Source: Ascaphus truei (taxonomy: Eukaryota; Chordata; Amphibia; Anura; Ascaphidae). From it: a DNA stretch of 64,000 nt. The notes below the pieces were generated by a model. That model was not told the DNA's origin, did no database searches, and worked only from the letters and a program-made list of their open reading frames with translations. Below are positions 10,149-22,159 of the stretch, in pieces (positions within the stretch are counted from its first letter, which is position 1; every line of letters begins with the position of its first letter). The position numbers were made by a program, and so were the translations under genes. The DNA lies in contig CM071568.1 in the NCBI GenBank assembly GCA_036426205.1, forward strand, positions 49,445,045 through 49,509,044, read 5' to 3'.

Positions 10149-10499
10149 TATAGTACTTGATCTAATATGAGTTTCAATAGATCTTCATTAATCCACTGGT
10201 ATCACACTAGGATCGGGCGCTTTTTCTTCTCTTTTTATATATCTATATCACATTCTTGCGTTGATCAGGGCCGGTTGGTGTGAGGTTATCTCTATTATTC
10301 CACAATGGCAGGTCTTCCCATGTCAAATGTCATTCAAATTGAGGGTAATTGCCTCCCTAAGAAAGCTTCATTCACATAATGGCGTCATAATTACTTTTCA
10401 ATACAATTAGTTAGTGACAGCACTCCTTATTTATGTCTTCAAAACATCCTGTAGCTTTATTGAACAATCACAAAAATAAGAAATAGAAGAACACATACC

Positions 10500-10685
10500 A
10501 AGTGGTGGTACACATTATTATTGTTGTATTAAACGTTTAGAATGTGCCAACATATATTGCAGTGCGGTACAATGGGGGTACCGAGTGATATAAATTACAT
10601 TAACAGAATGTCATACCAAATAAGGACAAACCGACACAAATGGTAATAAGGTGCCTGCTCAAGAGAACAGAAAATGTTACAAGAA
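10500..10685 (-). mobile_element. L2-type LINE 3' tail
   Basis: GCGGTACAATGGGGGTACCG, TACATTAACAGAATGTCATA and CCAAATAAGGACAAACCGAC match a second copy at 24229-24370. The style (complement of GCGC...TATAAATAA tails) is that of L2 LINE or L2-tailed SINE 3' ends. Confidence 0.55.
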
Positions 10686-10689
10686 ACAT

Positions 10690-12150
10690 ACAGTATAATA
10701 TATGCAGACAGATAAATAAAATAACAGGTTAAAAACAAGAAAATCTAAAATGCGTTACCACATAATAATATCAGCTCCCTCCAAAGAGAGCATTGAGTTG
10801 AAAATAAGAGAATCCACGTGTGGAATTGTCCTAACACCCTCTGTTGAATTCTAATTTCATATCCCAAATGCATAGTTTTATCCCCTAAACCCATTGTATT
10901 GAGAACAGAATAAGTCTCCCCCCCCCCCCCCCGCCCCTTCATTAAGCTCTAATTACCTTTTTAAGTCTTAAGGAGAGAAAGGGGGTTTTCTTTTGAATTA
11001 AAAAAGCCTGCATGAAAAATGTCCCATATATTTCTTGCTATAATACCTAAAAAAATGCCATCTTCACTGTTGCATTCGTATGATTAAACTACACGTGTGG
11101 ACACCACTTTTGTTGACTTCAAGTTTGGTATGAGAAAACAGAAATCTGAGATGTCCACAGCTGTGGTTGTGTGTTGTATGATTCCACACGCCTGACGTTG
11201 TACATAAATAATAATTTATATTCTGTACCCCTGTGAACCATATCTAGAGATTCTAAATCTCTTCTATTTTGTAAACTTGTAAGAAAATTGCAAAAGGAAC
11301 TTTGTCACCCTGCGTATCTGGTTGGGGAGAATTGTACAATCCCTTTGAAGATGGGGTTCTGGCAGAGTGACTATTTGTCGGGATATGGCTTAATCATCCC
11401 GCAATCCCGGATCACGTCGCTCTTTATATAACTCCACTACTAGACAAACACAGAAAACCAGGCTGAAGTCATTGCTAGCTTGAGACAACCATATTACCCA
11501 ATGAATTAGTTGGGTAATGTCCTCTCCTGGAAGGCATTGCGTACCCATTAGTTGTTACCGTATCAATGAAGACAACAATGTTATAAAGCACAACAATGTT
11601 ATCAAATCCAAACCACACTCACAATACCAAAAAATGAACCCAAGAGCATATTGTCACGTTCACAGTAGCAATAACAGAAAGCATTTGTTAAAGAAAGTCA
11701 ATCAATGCATCACTTATGGCAAACCATGTTTTTATGGAAAAATAAGCTGGCGCTAGTGCAACATATAATATAAAACTGTAGTGAAAAAAGTTACTAAATA
11801 AACAAATTGAATCAACTATGTATCAAAGTGGTGTTCTCTTTTCTTCAATAAACGGCAAGAGACCGATTTCTTCCTCCTGGGTTCATAGAAAAAGAGAAAT
11901 AATATCCAATAGTATAGATTGTAAAGATTTTATTTTCTCAAAAAGGTAAAAGCTTCAATGGTTACACTCACATTTCAAATGTTTGTCACAGGCAATGTAC
12001 AGCAGTCTTTAGGGGGTGGTCCTATGCAGTCCCAGATATTCAGTCTCTCTCCTCCCCTCCTCGTATCTCAGGGGAGCGCCAGCTCACTCACCCGGCGTTC
12101 ACTTCCTGATCGTGATGTCACGGGCCTTGCGTCTCATGTTTTGCCTAATA
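10690..12150. other. No gene seen
   Basis: AT-rich sequence with a C homopolymer at about 10919-10931. The open frames at 10745-10942 and 11517-11756 are short and carry no domain. No repeat recognised. Confidence 0.45.
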
Positions 12151-12154
12151 GAGA

Positions 12155-12155
<1 letters not shown>

Positions 12156-12190
<35 letters not shown>
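12156..12190. repeat. (AT)n microsatellite
   Basis: Uninterrupted AT run directly beside the 3' terminus of the minus-strand L2 element. Confidence 0.95.
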
Positions 12191-12194
<4 letters not shown>

Positions 12195-12198
<4 letters not shown>

Positions 12199-14105
12199 AT
12201 GTCTTTATTTATATAGCGCCATTAATGTACATACTGTAGCACTTTATAGCAGTAATACACATGACAATCATGTAAAAACAAATAATACAAATAACACATA
12301 ATGGGAAGAAGTGCTTCAGACATAAAAGTAACATTTAGGAAAAGGAGTCCCTGCTCCAAAGAGCTTACAATCTAGTTGGTAGGAAGAACGTTCAGAGACA
12401 GTAGGAAGGTGTTCTGGAAGGGGCTAAGGTTTATGTATGAGGTATAAAGTATCAGCTATGGAGCTACCCATATGCTTCCTTAAGCAGGTGTGTTTTAAGG
12501 TGGATAGAGAGGGTGCTAGTCGGATATTGAGGGGAAGGGCATGCCAGAGGTGCGGGGCAGTCAGTGTGTGAGGTTTACGGTGGGAGAGGGCTTTAGATAC
12601 AAAAGGGGTAGAGAGAAGACATCCTTGAGCAGAACGCAAGAGTCGGGATGGTGTATAGCGAGAAATTAGGGTTGAGATGTAAGGAGGAGCAGAAGAGTGT
12701 AAAGCTTAAATTAGATTGTAAATTCTTCGGATCAGGGACTCCTTTTCCTAAATGTTACTTTTATTTCTGAAGCACCACTTCCCATTATGTGTTATCGGTA
12801 TTATTTGTTATTTATATGATTGTTACGTGTATTACTGCTGTGAAGCGCTATGTACATTAATGGCGCTATATAAATAAAGACATGCATACATACATACAGT
12901 ACATTAAAACTGAGGAGGAGAATTGAGTGTGAGATGCGGGATTTGATAGGAAGCCAGGAGAGTGATTTCAGCAGAGGAGACGCTGAGACAGATTTAGGAA
13001 AGAGTAGAGTGATTCTGGCAGCAGCGTTTAGGATAGATTGTACGGGTGACAGGTGAGAGGCAGGAAGGCCGGACAGCAGGAGGTTACAATAATCGAGATG
13101 GGAGAGAATGAGGGCCTGTCAGAGTTTGTCGTCGAGCAACAGAGGAAAGGGCATATTTTTGTAATATTATGGAGTAAAAAACGACAGGATTTAACTACCT
13201 TTTCAATGTGAGTGGAGTAGAGTGTAACAGCTAGGTAATGTGTTTGGGTGAATGATAGTACTTCCAAAAGTAATGTGGAAGGGGGTAGTAGGGCCAGGTT
13301 TGTGAGGAAATAAGAGGAGCGCTGTTTTTGGCATGTTAAGTTTAAGTCGGTGGAGGGCCATCCAGGATGATACAGCAGGGACACATTCAGAAATTTTGGT
13401 CTGTACAGCAGGTGTAAGGTATGGGGTTGAAAAGTACATTCGTGTGTCATCAGCATAGAGGTGATATTTGAACCCAAGAGATGTGATTAGGTCACCTAGA
13501 GAGAGTGTGTAAAGAGAAAGGAGAAAAAGTCCCAGGACAGAGCCCTGGGGTACACCCATATAGAGATCGATGGAGGAGGTGTTGGCAAAAGAGACACTGA
13601 AAGTACAATGGGAGAGTTGAGAGGAGATCCAGGTTATAGCTTTGTTACAAATACCGAGTATGGAGAATGTGAAAGAGAAGAGGGTGGTCCACAGGATCAA
13701 ATGCTGCAGGGAGGTCGAGTAATAGAAGCAGAATGTAATGACCTCTGTCTTTGGCAGAATGGAGGTCATTGGTTATTTTAGTGAGGGCTGTTTCAGTGGA
13801 GTGAGCAGTGCGGAAGCCAAATCGTAGAGGGTCTAGGAGAGAATAGGTGTTGAGAAAATGGAGCAAGCGAGAGAATACAAGACGTTAATGGAGTTTAGAG
13901 GCAAAAGACAGGAGGGAGACAGGATGATAGTTAGAAAGAAAGGTAGGGTCAAGCTTGCTGTTTTTGAGTAATGGTATGACTGTTGCATGTTTGAAGGGAG
14001 GGAAAGGTACCAGAGTAAAGGGAGGAGTTAAAAATGCGTGTGAGCGTCGAGATTATAGTAGGAGCAAGAGGTTTAGGAGATGGGAGGGAATGATGTCGAG
14101 GACAG
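12195..14105 (-). mobile_element. L2-type non-LTR retrotransposon (5' truncated)
   Basis: Reading leftward, reverse transcriptase fragments are followed by a 3' UTR and a tail ending in the complement of GCGCTATATAAATAAAGAC. Decayed frames at 13645-13866 and 13203-13769 carry [12 protein letters not shown], a D-x-x-AFD motif ([12 protein letters not shown]), MGVPQGSVLG and LYADDT, the RT palm motifs. Stops and frameshifts break the frame, so it is a pseudo-element. It is interrupted by a second L2 tail in the opposite direction at 12706-12899. Confidence 0.85.
12706..12899 (+). mobile_element. Nested L2 3' tail, opposite orientation
   Basis: TTAGATTGTAAATTCTTCGG then GGGACTCCTTTTCCTAAATG and GCGCTATATAAATAAAGACA with a CATACATACATA tail. 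It is the + strand counterpart of the host element's own 3' tail. TTAAA on both sides may be the target duplication. Confidence 0.75.
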
Positions 14106-14242
14106 AGCATATCTATATATCGTAACCCCTACTACATATAATAATAAGTATATTATGGGGATTTAATGCTAGGTGGATAAGACTGTGATTATAGTGTGCG
14201 TGTTGCGAACAAAATGCAGTAGCTCTATGCAGTAGCTCTATG

Positions 14243-14474
14243 GGCCGGCCATAGTGCGCGTGTGGAAGCTCGATGGCGTAGCAGATATTTGAAGAGACAA
14301 ATTATTTTGTTTTTTGGTGCGACGGCTGCATCACGTGAGTTGTTCAGCTAATGAGGGCGAACCAGCCTCGTGACATCACGGCCACGCCTCCCCATCAGAG
14401 TGCACGGGTCGTCGGGCAACAGGCGCACGCGACGCCTTGCACTCAGTTGCGTGCGTGCACTATAAACGAAGCCT
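14243..14474. mobile_element. GC-rich TWA MITE, copy 1
   Basis: Ends are GGCCGGCCATAGTGCGCG and GCACTATAAACGAAGCC followed by TAA. The interior has CACGTGAGTTGTTCAGC, AATGAGGGCGAACCAGC and CACGGCCACGCCTCCC, shared with the other copies. The left boundary is less certain. Confidence 0.65.
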
Positions 14475-14479
14475 AACCC

Positions 14480-16200
14480 AAAGTAATCTCAACCTATGAT
14501 GGTATATCCTGAAATAAAGGACCCCCAGAGAAGTGAATGAGAGCAGTGGAGGTGCATACATCTGTCCCTTCACCTAGTGATGGGACAGATAAGTGCACAT
14601 TACAAAATAATCATGTCTGACGACGAATAATTCTTAATAATAGTTATTTCTCCTATTGGGGGAGAAAAGGATAATCATATGAAATACTATGGTGTAATCA
14701 TGAGGACAGTGAACTTTAAATGTACTTTCTATTAGAAAATATTAATCACCCCAGCTTAGAAATACAGATTGTTGAGTCCCAATTCAATAAATTGTGACTG
14801 CTCATTCTATTTGGTAGCAATCTATAAAGTAGAATATTTATTTTTCTTCATAATTACTTTGCAAACAAACAACATTTCTGTGGTTTTCAGGGCTAACCGT
14901 TGAATCACCAAAAGACATTAGGTAAAGACTGTAAAAACAAAACAAAAAACAAAGCTTTTGTTTACTATACCATTTTTAAAGTTTGCAAATACTTATGCTT
15001 TTCCAATTTGTTTGACACATTTTTCTATCAGCTCAATTTAACCTATACAAACCTGCCACTGTCTTCACTTTCGGCCTAGGTGAGACTGCCCTTTTAATGG
15101 ATGCATTCTGCCATAACTGCATAACTCACAATTATTGTTCTGTACCCCAGCAAGCTCAGGGGGTCCCTTTAAAAAGTCTTCGTCTGCCTGTGTTTTACCA
15201 CCAGGTCTTTATGGCCCTAATCTGTTACCCAGTATGTCTATTGCTAGAATAATCTCTCCGGTACTGTTAGACCCGATTCTATGAGCCACACTGGCAGGGG
15301 TGACCTCACTGTAAATCTGTTTAGCTGTAATCTCTCTGTCATTTATAAAAGATCAGGGCATGACGGGGGCCCTGCCTCCAGCAAACTAGGTGTTAAACTC
15401 TGCATCTCTTATTAAGCTGCAGTGACTGAACGAAACTGTAAGAAATACAAGCGCTTCTAAGTGATGGCAAAAGGATACAGCTTTCTTTTCTGAAGGCATC
15501 AGCTTGTTTTTCTCCTTGTATTTAATTTGCAGAGAAAAGCAGGCGATGTCCCTTCTAACGCCATAATCCTCAGGAGCCAAGCAGAATGTAAAATGCAGGC
15601 GAGGCTGAGCTTTGCTGTGGAGTCTGAGCCTGGGTGTAACCTAACTAGCTAGAGGACACACAGCACCTGATTGACAGCAGGACTAGCATTATGCAAATAT
15701 TGCAAGCCAGAACAGAGGCTGATTGGGGCTCCAGCAGGGGTTTTCCTACACACGCCACAATCTTTCCTAATGCTGTTTTGTTCCTTCTACAACCTTTAAA
15801 ACGTGTGTTTTTGTTGTGTTTTTTTTTAGTTTGACTTCATAAATCTTGACAAATAGGTGTCCTTGCAAAATCACTTGCTTTGTGTAAACATACCATAATG
15901 TCAATGCTTGTTTTTGGATCTAGAAGAAGGTGTGTTATGTGTAAAGCATGCTTATCTCTCCATCTGCATTTTATACTTTCGGCGTGTATCTTTTTACTGA
16001 ACATTACAATGTGTTTGTGTGTAACGTTATCCTGCTGGTATCTCTCCGGATTCTTCTTGAAGCCTTTATGTAGGTCAGGCTTGTCTTAAACAGATTTCCT
16101 GAACCTGTGTCAGATTAAGCTGAAGGAATTTTAATAAGCCCTCCCTTGTAGGCGTAGGCCTAAGCGAGACTAACCTAGTTAAGCCTGATCTCTTTTTTTT
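14480..16200. other. Region upstream of FSBP
   Basis: Mostly non-repetitive sequence immediately 5' of FSBP. It may hold the FSBP promoter or a 5' untranslated exon, but I see no TATA box or CpG island that settles a start. The poly-T tract at 16191-16206 sits just before the first exon. Confidence 0.3.
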
Positions 16201-16303
16201 TTTTTTGTCTGACTGTGGGGGAAAGGAGCTGTGCAGAGCTCAGGGCTTGTATGGTGGTTTCAAGAACAGATTGCTAATAAAAAATAAAAAGGGAGAACTG
16301 AAA

Positions 16304-16677
16304 ATGGTGGGGAAACCTCGATCGTCTAATTTCACGGTGTTTGAAAAGCTTGATTTGCTGATGCTGGTGAAGCCGTACATAGGTGTGCTGGAGGAACACA
16401 CCAATAAACACTCGGTGATCATCGAAAAGAACAATTGCTGGGAGCTCATTGCGGAGAAGTACAACGCAATGGGGGCGGGCCGTCCGCCGCGCACACCGCA
16501 AGGCCTGCGCACGCTGTACAAGAGGCTGAAGGAGTATGCCAAGCAGGAGCTACTCCAATGCAAGAAGACACAGGCAGACTACCAGAGCACAGTGTCAGAG
16601 GCCACCAAGAAACTTGTGGAGATCATTCCTCAGTTTGGCAGTGTGTGCTTTGTAAGAGACATAAACAGCGTGCCAAG
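16304..16677 (+). CDS. FSBP: FSBP exon 1, Myb/SANT-like DNA-binding domain
   Basis: Codes for residues 1-124 of fibrinogen silencer-binding protein, a nuclear DNA-binding repressor first described at the fibrinogen gamma promoter. The frame opens with [16 protein letters not shown] and continues with [34 protein letters not shown], which I recognise as the family's Myb/SANT-like helix-rich domain. The frame is open for 33 more codons upstream (from 16205), but the family starts at MVGK and the ATG at 16304 has G at +4, so I start there. The exon ends in phase 2 at CCAAG|GTAAGG and joins the exon at 24949. The intron (8.3 kb) is full of MITEs. Confidence 0.93.
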
Positions 16678-17680
16678 GTAAGGAACATCCTCTCTCCTTT
16701 GGGGCGTTAATGCTTTATGTGAAAACTAAGGTAGCCAGGGGTATTGTATGGCATGCACTACACCTTCATGGTGTTAGAACACCCAGTTTGCTGAAACCTT
16801 GCCTTAAGGTGTAGGTGGTATGGTCTTGTTTAACCCTTTCTGTCCTTGGGGGGAGGGGACTCTTCAGCACTAAATTCTGCCAATGCTATTTTGTTATCTG
16901 CTGTCACATTCATAATGTAGGTTTATAGAGAATGTTATAAGTTCCTTGCCCGGCGTTTAAAAAGGTCCCCTATTGAGTAGTGGCAAAATGATTGTTGACC
17001 TCTGTGACAAAAAGGGTATCTAAATCAAGAACTTGGGATGCAACGTCAAATTACCCAAACAAACCAAAAAAAAAGTGTCTTCCTTTAAAAAAAAAAAAAA
17101 AATACATTTTTATTCTGCTGCCACTTCCTCTTCTTCTGTTGTTTTTTTTTGCCACCCCTCCGTAGTGTCCACCCCTCGTTATTTTCTGCTTTGTGATCTT
17201 CTTCCGCACACAGCTTTGCTGTTCCTGTAGGGAGTGTAGATCCCAGGCACAGAGTCTTATTAGGATCATGCAGGTGGGTAACTGCATACAGAAAGTTAAA
17301 CACACTGCCATCATATTCTGGCTTGCCAACAAATAGCTTATACTTATCAATGCTCCTACATTTATTCCCTGAATAGTAGCAACAGTTAAAGGTCTGATCC
17401 CAAAGAATGTCTCCTGTAAATACAGTACATTTATCAATGCTTGGAGAACATATTTGTCTGCTTAGTTTTTTAGGGACATTAATTACTAGCTTAATTTCTT
17501 TGGGGCCACTGAATGGGGGAGGGGGAAGTGTTTGTCAGTCAAGTGTTTCCTTTGCATTTATTCCACCCTGTCCTTATCAGAGAGCAAATCAAGATAACAG
17601 GGGGGGTGGGGGGAGAGGGTACTTGCTGAACACACAGTGACATCACACAAAAGGGAGCAATCAAACCCCTCCCCAATTCC
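16678..17680 (+). other. FSBP intron 1, 5' part
   Basis: Intronic. Contains homopolymer A and T tracts near 17080-17150. The open frame on the minus strand there is low-complexity and not a gene. Confidence 0.6.
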
Positions 17681-17683
17681 CTG

Positions 17684-17860
17684 CTGGGGTAACCAACTCC
17701 AGTCCTCAAGAGCTACCAACATGTCAGGTTTTCAGGATATCCCTGCTTCAGCCCAGGTGGCTTAATCGGTGGCTCAGTCTGAGCCACCTGTGCTGAAGCA
17801 GGTTTATCCTGAAAACCTGACCTGTTGGTAGCTCTTGAGGACTGGAGTTGGCTGCCCTTG
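17684..17860. mobile_element. Palindromic hAT-like MITE (CCAACTCCAG family), copy 1
   Basis: Near-perfect foldback: ACCAACTCCAGTCCTCAAG and TCAGGTTTTCAGGATATCCC on the left are mirrored by the complement on the right, meeting at GGCTCAGTCTGAGCC in the middle. Short flanks AATTC on both sides may be part of an 8 bp duplication. Related copies lie at 19977-20224 and 21318-21403. Confidence 0.7.
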
Positions 17861-19015
17861 AATTCTATACAAATTGACTTTGACGACTTTAAGGTGTCAG
17901 AATTGAGTAAAAGTATAGTGTACATTTTTGGAACCTTTTGTTTACATAAACAGATGTCATATATTATATGGAAATTGTAACATTACACTACAGCATGTAT
18001 TTGTACTATTAAATGAGAAAGTATGGTCAAATATTATTTTGTTTTCACAGAACACAGACTGAAACGCACAGCTCTGTGCTTACATGCTGTTTCATTTTTA
18101 AACTCCGCCTGTTTTCAAAACTTTAAAGGTGTAGTCCCACTTTGCAGCATATTACAGTGAACGCAACCAGACGTCACACTTTCTCTAGTTTTTAATATTA
18201 CTTTACATTTGATTTAACCTCATTTCAACACCCCCCGCCCCCCAACCCCCTTCCTTTTTTTTTTTTTTTAAATTAAATGTAACTTCTTTAGATAGGAATC
18301 AGGCAGCCAAGTCAATCAGTAACCCCTGCAGGTTAGCAGAAAATAACAAGTCTCCCAAACGCTCACATTTTAGAAGCTGTGTAATGTAAACAAGTTATCT
18401 AGGTAAGTAGAGATTAAAAGACAGCCTGGAGTCCTTTTCCTCTTCGAGTACCGATGGAGCCACAACAAATTGCGTGTATTTTATGCAGCAGTGAAGAGGT
18501 TTATCTCCATGTAGTCACAGAAAAGGAAAAAAGTTATCCTGCAAACTTTGTATGTTCCCTTCCCCACATACCCGCCTCCGAAAACCGACTTTCCTGTCCC
18601 AGGATAAAACCTGCCAACCCAGCCAAACCTTTTACTGTTGTTGACAAATTTCCACTTTGAGCTTAAGCTGGAGCCGTGAGGTTTTTTCGTGCTACACAAT
18701 GCAAATCTCATTTGCTTTCCCTGGGATAAAGCTTCCAGTGCACTGGCTTTTTAAAGGGGATTTCTGAGAACATCTTGTTTTGTTTTTTTGATGGCAGACA
18801 TTTTACTGTAATATAATAAATTCAATAAAATAGAGATGTTCATTTATAAAAAAATAATAAAAAGTAGCACGATCGCAGAAATAGTATTTTTTTTACATAG
18901 GTTAAGTGGACTAGGGTTCCTCAGTCATGCTAAATTTGAAAGGGGTTCACCTGAGCCATAACCCCACAGTTTCTGAAAGGCTGAAAAGCACTGTTATTGT
19001 GAGCCTGTAATATGC
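17861..19015 (+). other. FSBP intron 1, no further feature
   Basis: Includes a CCCCCCGCCCCCCAACCCCC tract and a poly-T run near 18230-18270. The ORF at 18454-18660 has no domain and no homologue I recognise. Confidence 0.4.
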
Positions 19016-19019
19016 ACCT

Positions 19020-19260
19020 TACTAGGTGCTGGCACATTTTTTGGCCGTCTAGGAACACCAAAAACAAAAAATAAACGGTGCACCAGATCCGAAGGGGATT
19101 ATTTAATATAATGAAAAGCAAATCTACAAGATCCAAAAACAAGTGAAGAGGATACAATCTTAACAAACCTAAAAGGCCCCTGCACATCACGACGCATTTC
19201 GCAGATCTGTTTCCTCAGGAGGTGAAGTTTACGGGACTAAACAGCCCCTGAATACTTGGG
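19020..19260 (-). mobile_element. Penelope-like terminal fragment (uncertain)
   Basis: On the minus strand, CTGAGGA and GAAAT (19196-19218) sit as in the other hammerhead-like motifs, followed by AT-rich sequence with a short repeat-like head. Assignment rests on this motif alone. Confidence 0.3.
19196..19218 (-). ncRNA. Hammerhead-ribozyme-like core (degenerate)
   Basis: CTGAGGA, an 11-base loop region containing CAGATCTG, then GAAAT followed by GCGTC. The GAAAC core has one substitution. Confidence 0.3.
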
Positions 19261-19976
19261 CCACCAACTAAAAAAATAGAAGAAGAAAAAAAGAAATCTG
19301 TTGCATAACAATATAACAAAAAACAAAGGCAATTTGTAAAAGAAAGTAAATGTATGAACACCTAAATGTAGCCACTTAGACATTCAATGTGAATGCATCT
19401 TTAAACAAAGCACTATTAGCCTTTCCTCAGCCCCAATGACGTGCCTCGTACATGGCGAGCACGCCAGAGACCCTATTGACCTACCAGATACGTCATGATA
19501 AAATGAATACTTTTCAAAGGGATGATCGGAATGGAAGGGGAGCCAGGGGAGAAGGGAGCGGCCTGGGCTTCGTGATTGCTACTGAAGCAGACACATGGTC
19601 GCAAGTCAGAAGGCAGTCAGAAAAATAACTCATCAGTACTGTCGGGATTCGTAGAAAGTTTCAAACACCCTTAAAGTAAAACTTATTTGCATCCCCTGAA
19701 AAATGTATGTTTTCTTTCTTTCTCCCGGGTCTGTTGAGATCATGTATAGCAGCTACTTACGTTTATCTGTTTGACTTATGATGCTATAAAAGTCTTCTTT
19801 ACTAACAAACAAAACAAAAGCAATTGGAGATTTGAAGATTCACAGTCTATCGCCAAAAGACAAGATAAAACCCTCCCAAACATGTTCACAAAGGAAATGC
19901 TAACCGTAAAAAAAAAAAGAGAGAGATTTAAAGCACGAACCTTGTCTAGATCTGTATTAGTTTTGTACCTTAATAC
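19261..19976 (+). other. FSBP intron 1, no feature
   Basis: Nothing supported beyond short A-rich tracts. The open frame at 19771-20094 runs into the following MITE. Confidence 0.4.
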
Positions 19977-20224
19977 CAGAGTGCTCAACTCCAGTTCTCA
20001 ACTCCCATCCCCCCCCCCCTACCAACAGGTCAGGTTTTCAGGATATCCCAGCTTCAGCACTAGTGGCTCAATCAGAGGCTCAATCGAAGACTGAGCCTCT
20101 GAGTCACCTGTGCTGAAACAGAGACTGATTGAGCCATCTGTGCCAAAGCTGGGATATCCTGAAAGCGTGACCTGTTGGGGAGGTGTGGGGGGGAACCAAT
20201 GAGTACTGGATATGAGCCCCCCTG
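19977..20224. mobile_element. Palindromic hAT-like MITE (CCAACTCCAG family), copy 2
   Basis: Contains GGTCAGGTTTTCAGGATATC and its near complement around a central CAATCGAAGACTGAGCC, as in the copy at 17684. Ends are more diverged and contain a C homopolymer. Confidence 0.65.
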
Positions 20225-20443
20225 TCTTATAGCTCCAAGAGCCACCAGTTGATGGTAAATTAGTTTTCATATTTGGCACAAAAACAGAAATGTGTCCGAA
20301 GCCATATCATATTTTGCTACTGAAGCTAGCTATGTGAAGGACAGTTGCATGTTTAAAAGGTTAAAGATTGTCGATTTTATACCTTTTCAATAATTTAATT
20401 TTTTAAACGGAAGTTTCCATAATTGAAAGTTTTAAACATAAGG

Positions 20444-20790
20444 CCTCGGCCAGGGTTCCTGCTGGCGTGCGGAGGCGCGCTGAGGCTCAGTGAAAGCGGG
20501 TGCTTTCCCTGGCCTTAGTGCGCGCGCCGTCCATGGGCGTGTCGGCGGCCGGGCCAGTGACGTCACGGAGCTGGTTCGCCCTCATTGGGCGAACCGCTCA
20601 CGTGACCGGCCCTGCGCTCCGGCAAGCGCTAAAATTTAAAATTCTGCTAAGACCTACGCTTCTGCACGCTTGTGGAAGCGTAGGCGAGCCCCTACTAAAG
20701 CCGCACTCATTGCGGCTGTAGGGGCTCACAGGTAAGTACAAGCGCGCCTCAGCACGGGTCAGCGCATAAGCGCTGACCATGCCCGAGGCC
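20444..20790. mobile_element. GC-rich TWA MITE, copy 2
   Basis: GGCCTCGGCCAGGGTTCC to CATGCCCGAGGCC, flanked by TAA on both sides. The interior carries GACGTCACGGAGCTGGTTCG, CCCTCATTGGGCGAACC and GCTCACGTGACCGG. This is one of the two cleanest target duplications of the family in the window. Confidence 0.8.
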
Positions 20791-21044
20791 TAACTTTGCA
20801 AAGGTAAACAAATGCGCTGGAGATTTTTTTTTGCAATCATGTCTTTTGGTGGAAAGACTTTGCCAGTACACAAAATGTGAGGTTACGTGTGGTTTTGTTT
20901 GTATTAACCAAACAGATGAGCATAAGTAGCTGATGTGGTTTAATTCAGGGGAAACCCGGGAAATCCTTTTTTAACAGAATGCAAATATGTAAAGCTGTTT
21001 AATGCACCACTCCCTGCGTCTTGTTTGTTTTTTCTACAGGGAGG

Positions 21045-21310
21045 GACCCGGGGGTCTCCGAAGCTGGACCGTGCTATTTCCAGCTCTAGCGACCCCCATA
21101 CTACGAGATACTTACTGGTGAAGGTACCGGCATTTCAGTCCCCTCCGGGGAAAATAAAAGGGCGATTTTAAATGTCTTGCGTTACGCAGGTTATTAGGAA
21201 GCCTCAACGTCATCCATTGCGGCTTCCTATTGGATGCCCATTGAAACCCCAGCACAAAACTAGGTAATGAAACTGGTATCTTTACCGGTAAGTATCTCGG
21301 GAACTGAGAG
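21045..21310. mobile_element. Foldback element (GGGGACCCCG family), copy 2
   Basis: Shares TACTACGAGATACTTACTGG, TATTAGGAAGCC with TCATCCATTGCGGCTTCC, and GGTAAGTATCTCGGGAACTG with 5858-6160 and 39815-40130. The arms mirror each other. Confidence 0.6.
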
Positions 21311-21317
21311 CAGGGGT

Positions 21318-21403
21318 CAACGACTGAGCCACTAATCGAGCCACCTGTGCTAAAGCAGGGATACCTGCTGGTGGCCCTTGAGGACTGGAGTTGGCCATCC
21401 CTG
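21318..21403 (+). mobile_element. Half copy of the CCAACTCCAG MITE
   Basis: Only the right half remains: GACTGAGCC...CACCTGTGCTAAAGCAGGG then GGCCCTTGAGGACTGGAGTT, GGCCATCCCTG. It abuts the foldback copy to its left, so one of them truncated the other. Confidence 0.65.
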
Positions 21404-22159
21404 CCCTAAGCGATAAAATAGCACGGTTCATGTCCAAGTGTTTCCCAACGTGTAAAGGAAAAAAGGGTGAGGCAGAGTTAACAGCTGCTGCTTTAATTGT
21501 GAAAATATTTATATGGAAGCTAAATACACAGTTGTATAAAGAAAAAGAAAGGAAAATAAATATATATATATCCTGATGTGACATATTACAAAAACCTACT
21601 GTCCTCTTCTATTATAATGGGCTCAGCCTCGTACTTTGGAATCTGCTGACACCACCTGTAAATAATTCCAAGTTTCCTTTGTTTGCTTTTCAAGCTTTTT
21701 TGAATGAATGAAGGGGGGAAATTCTCCTTGGGATCAGAGTGCGCTAGTGCAACATCACAAGTTAAATCCCAGCAACTGATGACTTAAAGCAAATCAGATG
21801 CTTTTTGGACATGTAATGGATTTTTATTAACCCCTTCACGGCTTTAGCTTTTTTAATGACATTTATTTGATTTCCTTTGACGTACGACTTTGTCAAGGCT
21901 CCCCTTGTATAGGTTATGTGCCATATACCTATTCTTCTGCCTTTTTTTCTGCTTGGGAAATAATTATGGTTCAATTGTTATCAGAACATCCCTGGGTGTA
22001 GGGCATTATGGGATAGGTAGAATAAAGTGAAGCAGTTTGCCATTCAAAAGAAACATTCACTTTTCACAGGTTGCAACGGTCCATAATCGTTGAACTTCAA
22101 TAATGTTTTACAATCAACATCACCAGGGTTGGAAAAATTGAATGGAAAATCAGGAAAGA
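21404..22159 (+). other. FSBP intron 1, no feature
   Basis: Non-repetitive or old sequence. The two short open frames (21391-21576 and its complement) have no domain. Confidence 0.4.

Larger units (their letters stand above)
9186..10238. mobile_element. 1.05 kb unit bounded by a 46 bp inverted repeat
   Basis: AGAAGAAAAAGCGCC then GGTCCTAGTGTGATACCAGT on the left (about 9196-9233) reappears in reverse complement at about 10191-10230 with few differences. Between them are a hammerhead-like motif on the minus strand (9500-9528) and AT/CA satellites. Inverted terminal arms with a ribozyme-like motif fit a Penelope-like relic with inverted terminal repeats. No protein remains. Confidence 0.5.

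Noticed and set aside
16205..16303. 33-codon upstream extension of FSBP
   Set aside because: The family protein starts MVGK at 16304; the upstream residues are unlike FSBP and follow a poly-T tract, so they are taken as 5' UTR.
18454..18660. 68-codon frame starting MEPQQIACILCSSEE
   Set aside because: Short, no domain recognised, no splice-site support within the FSBP intron.
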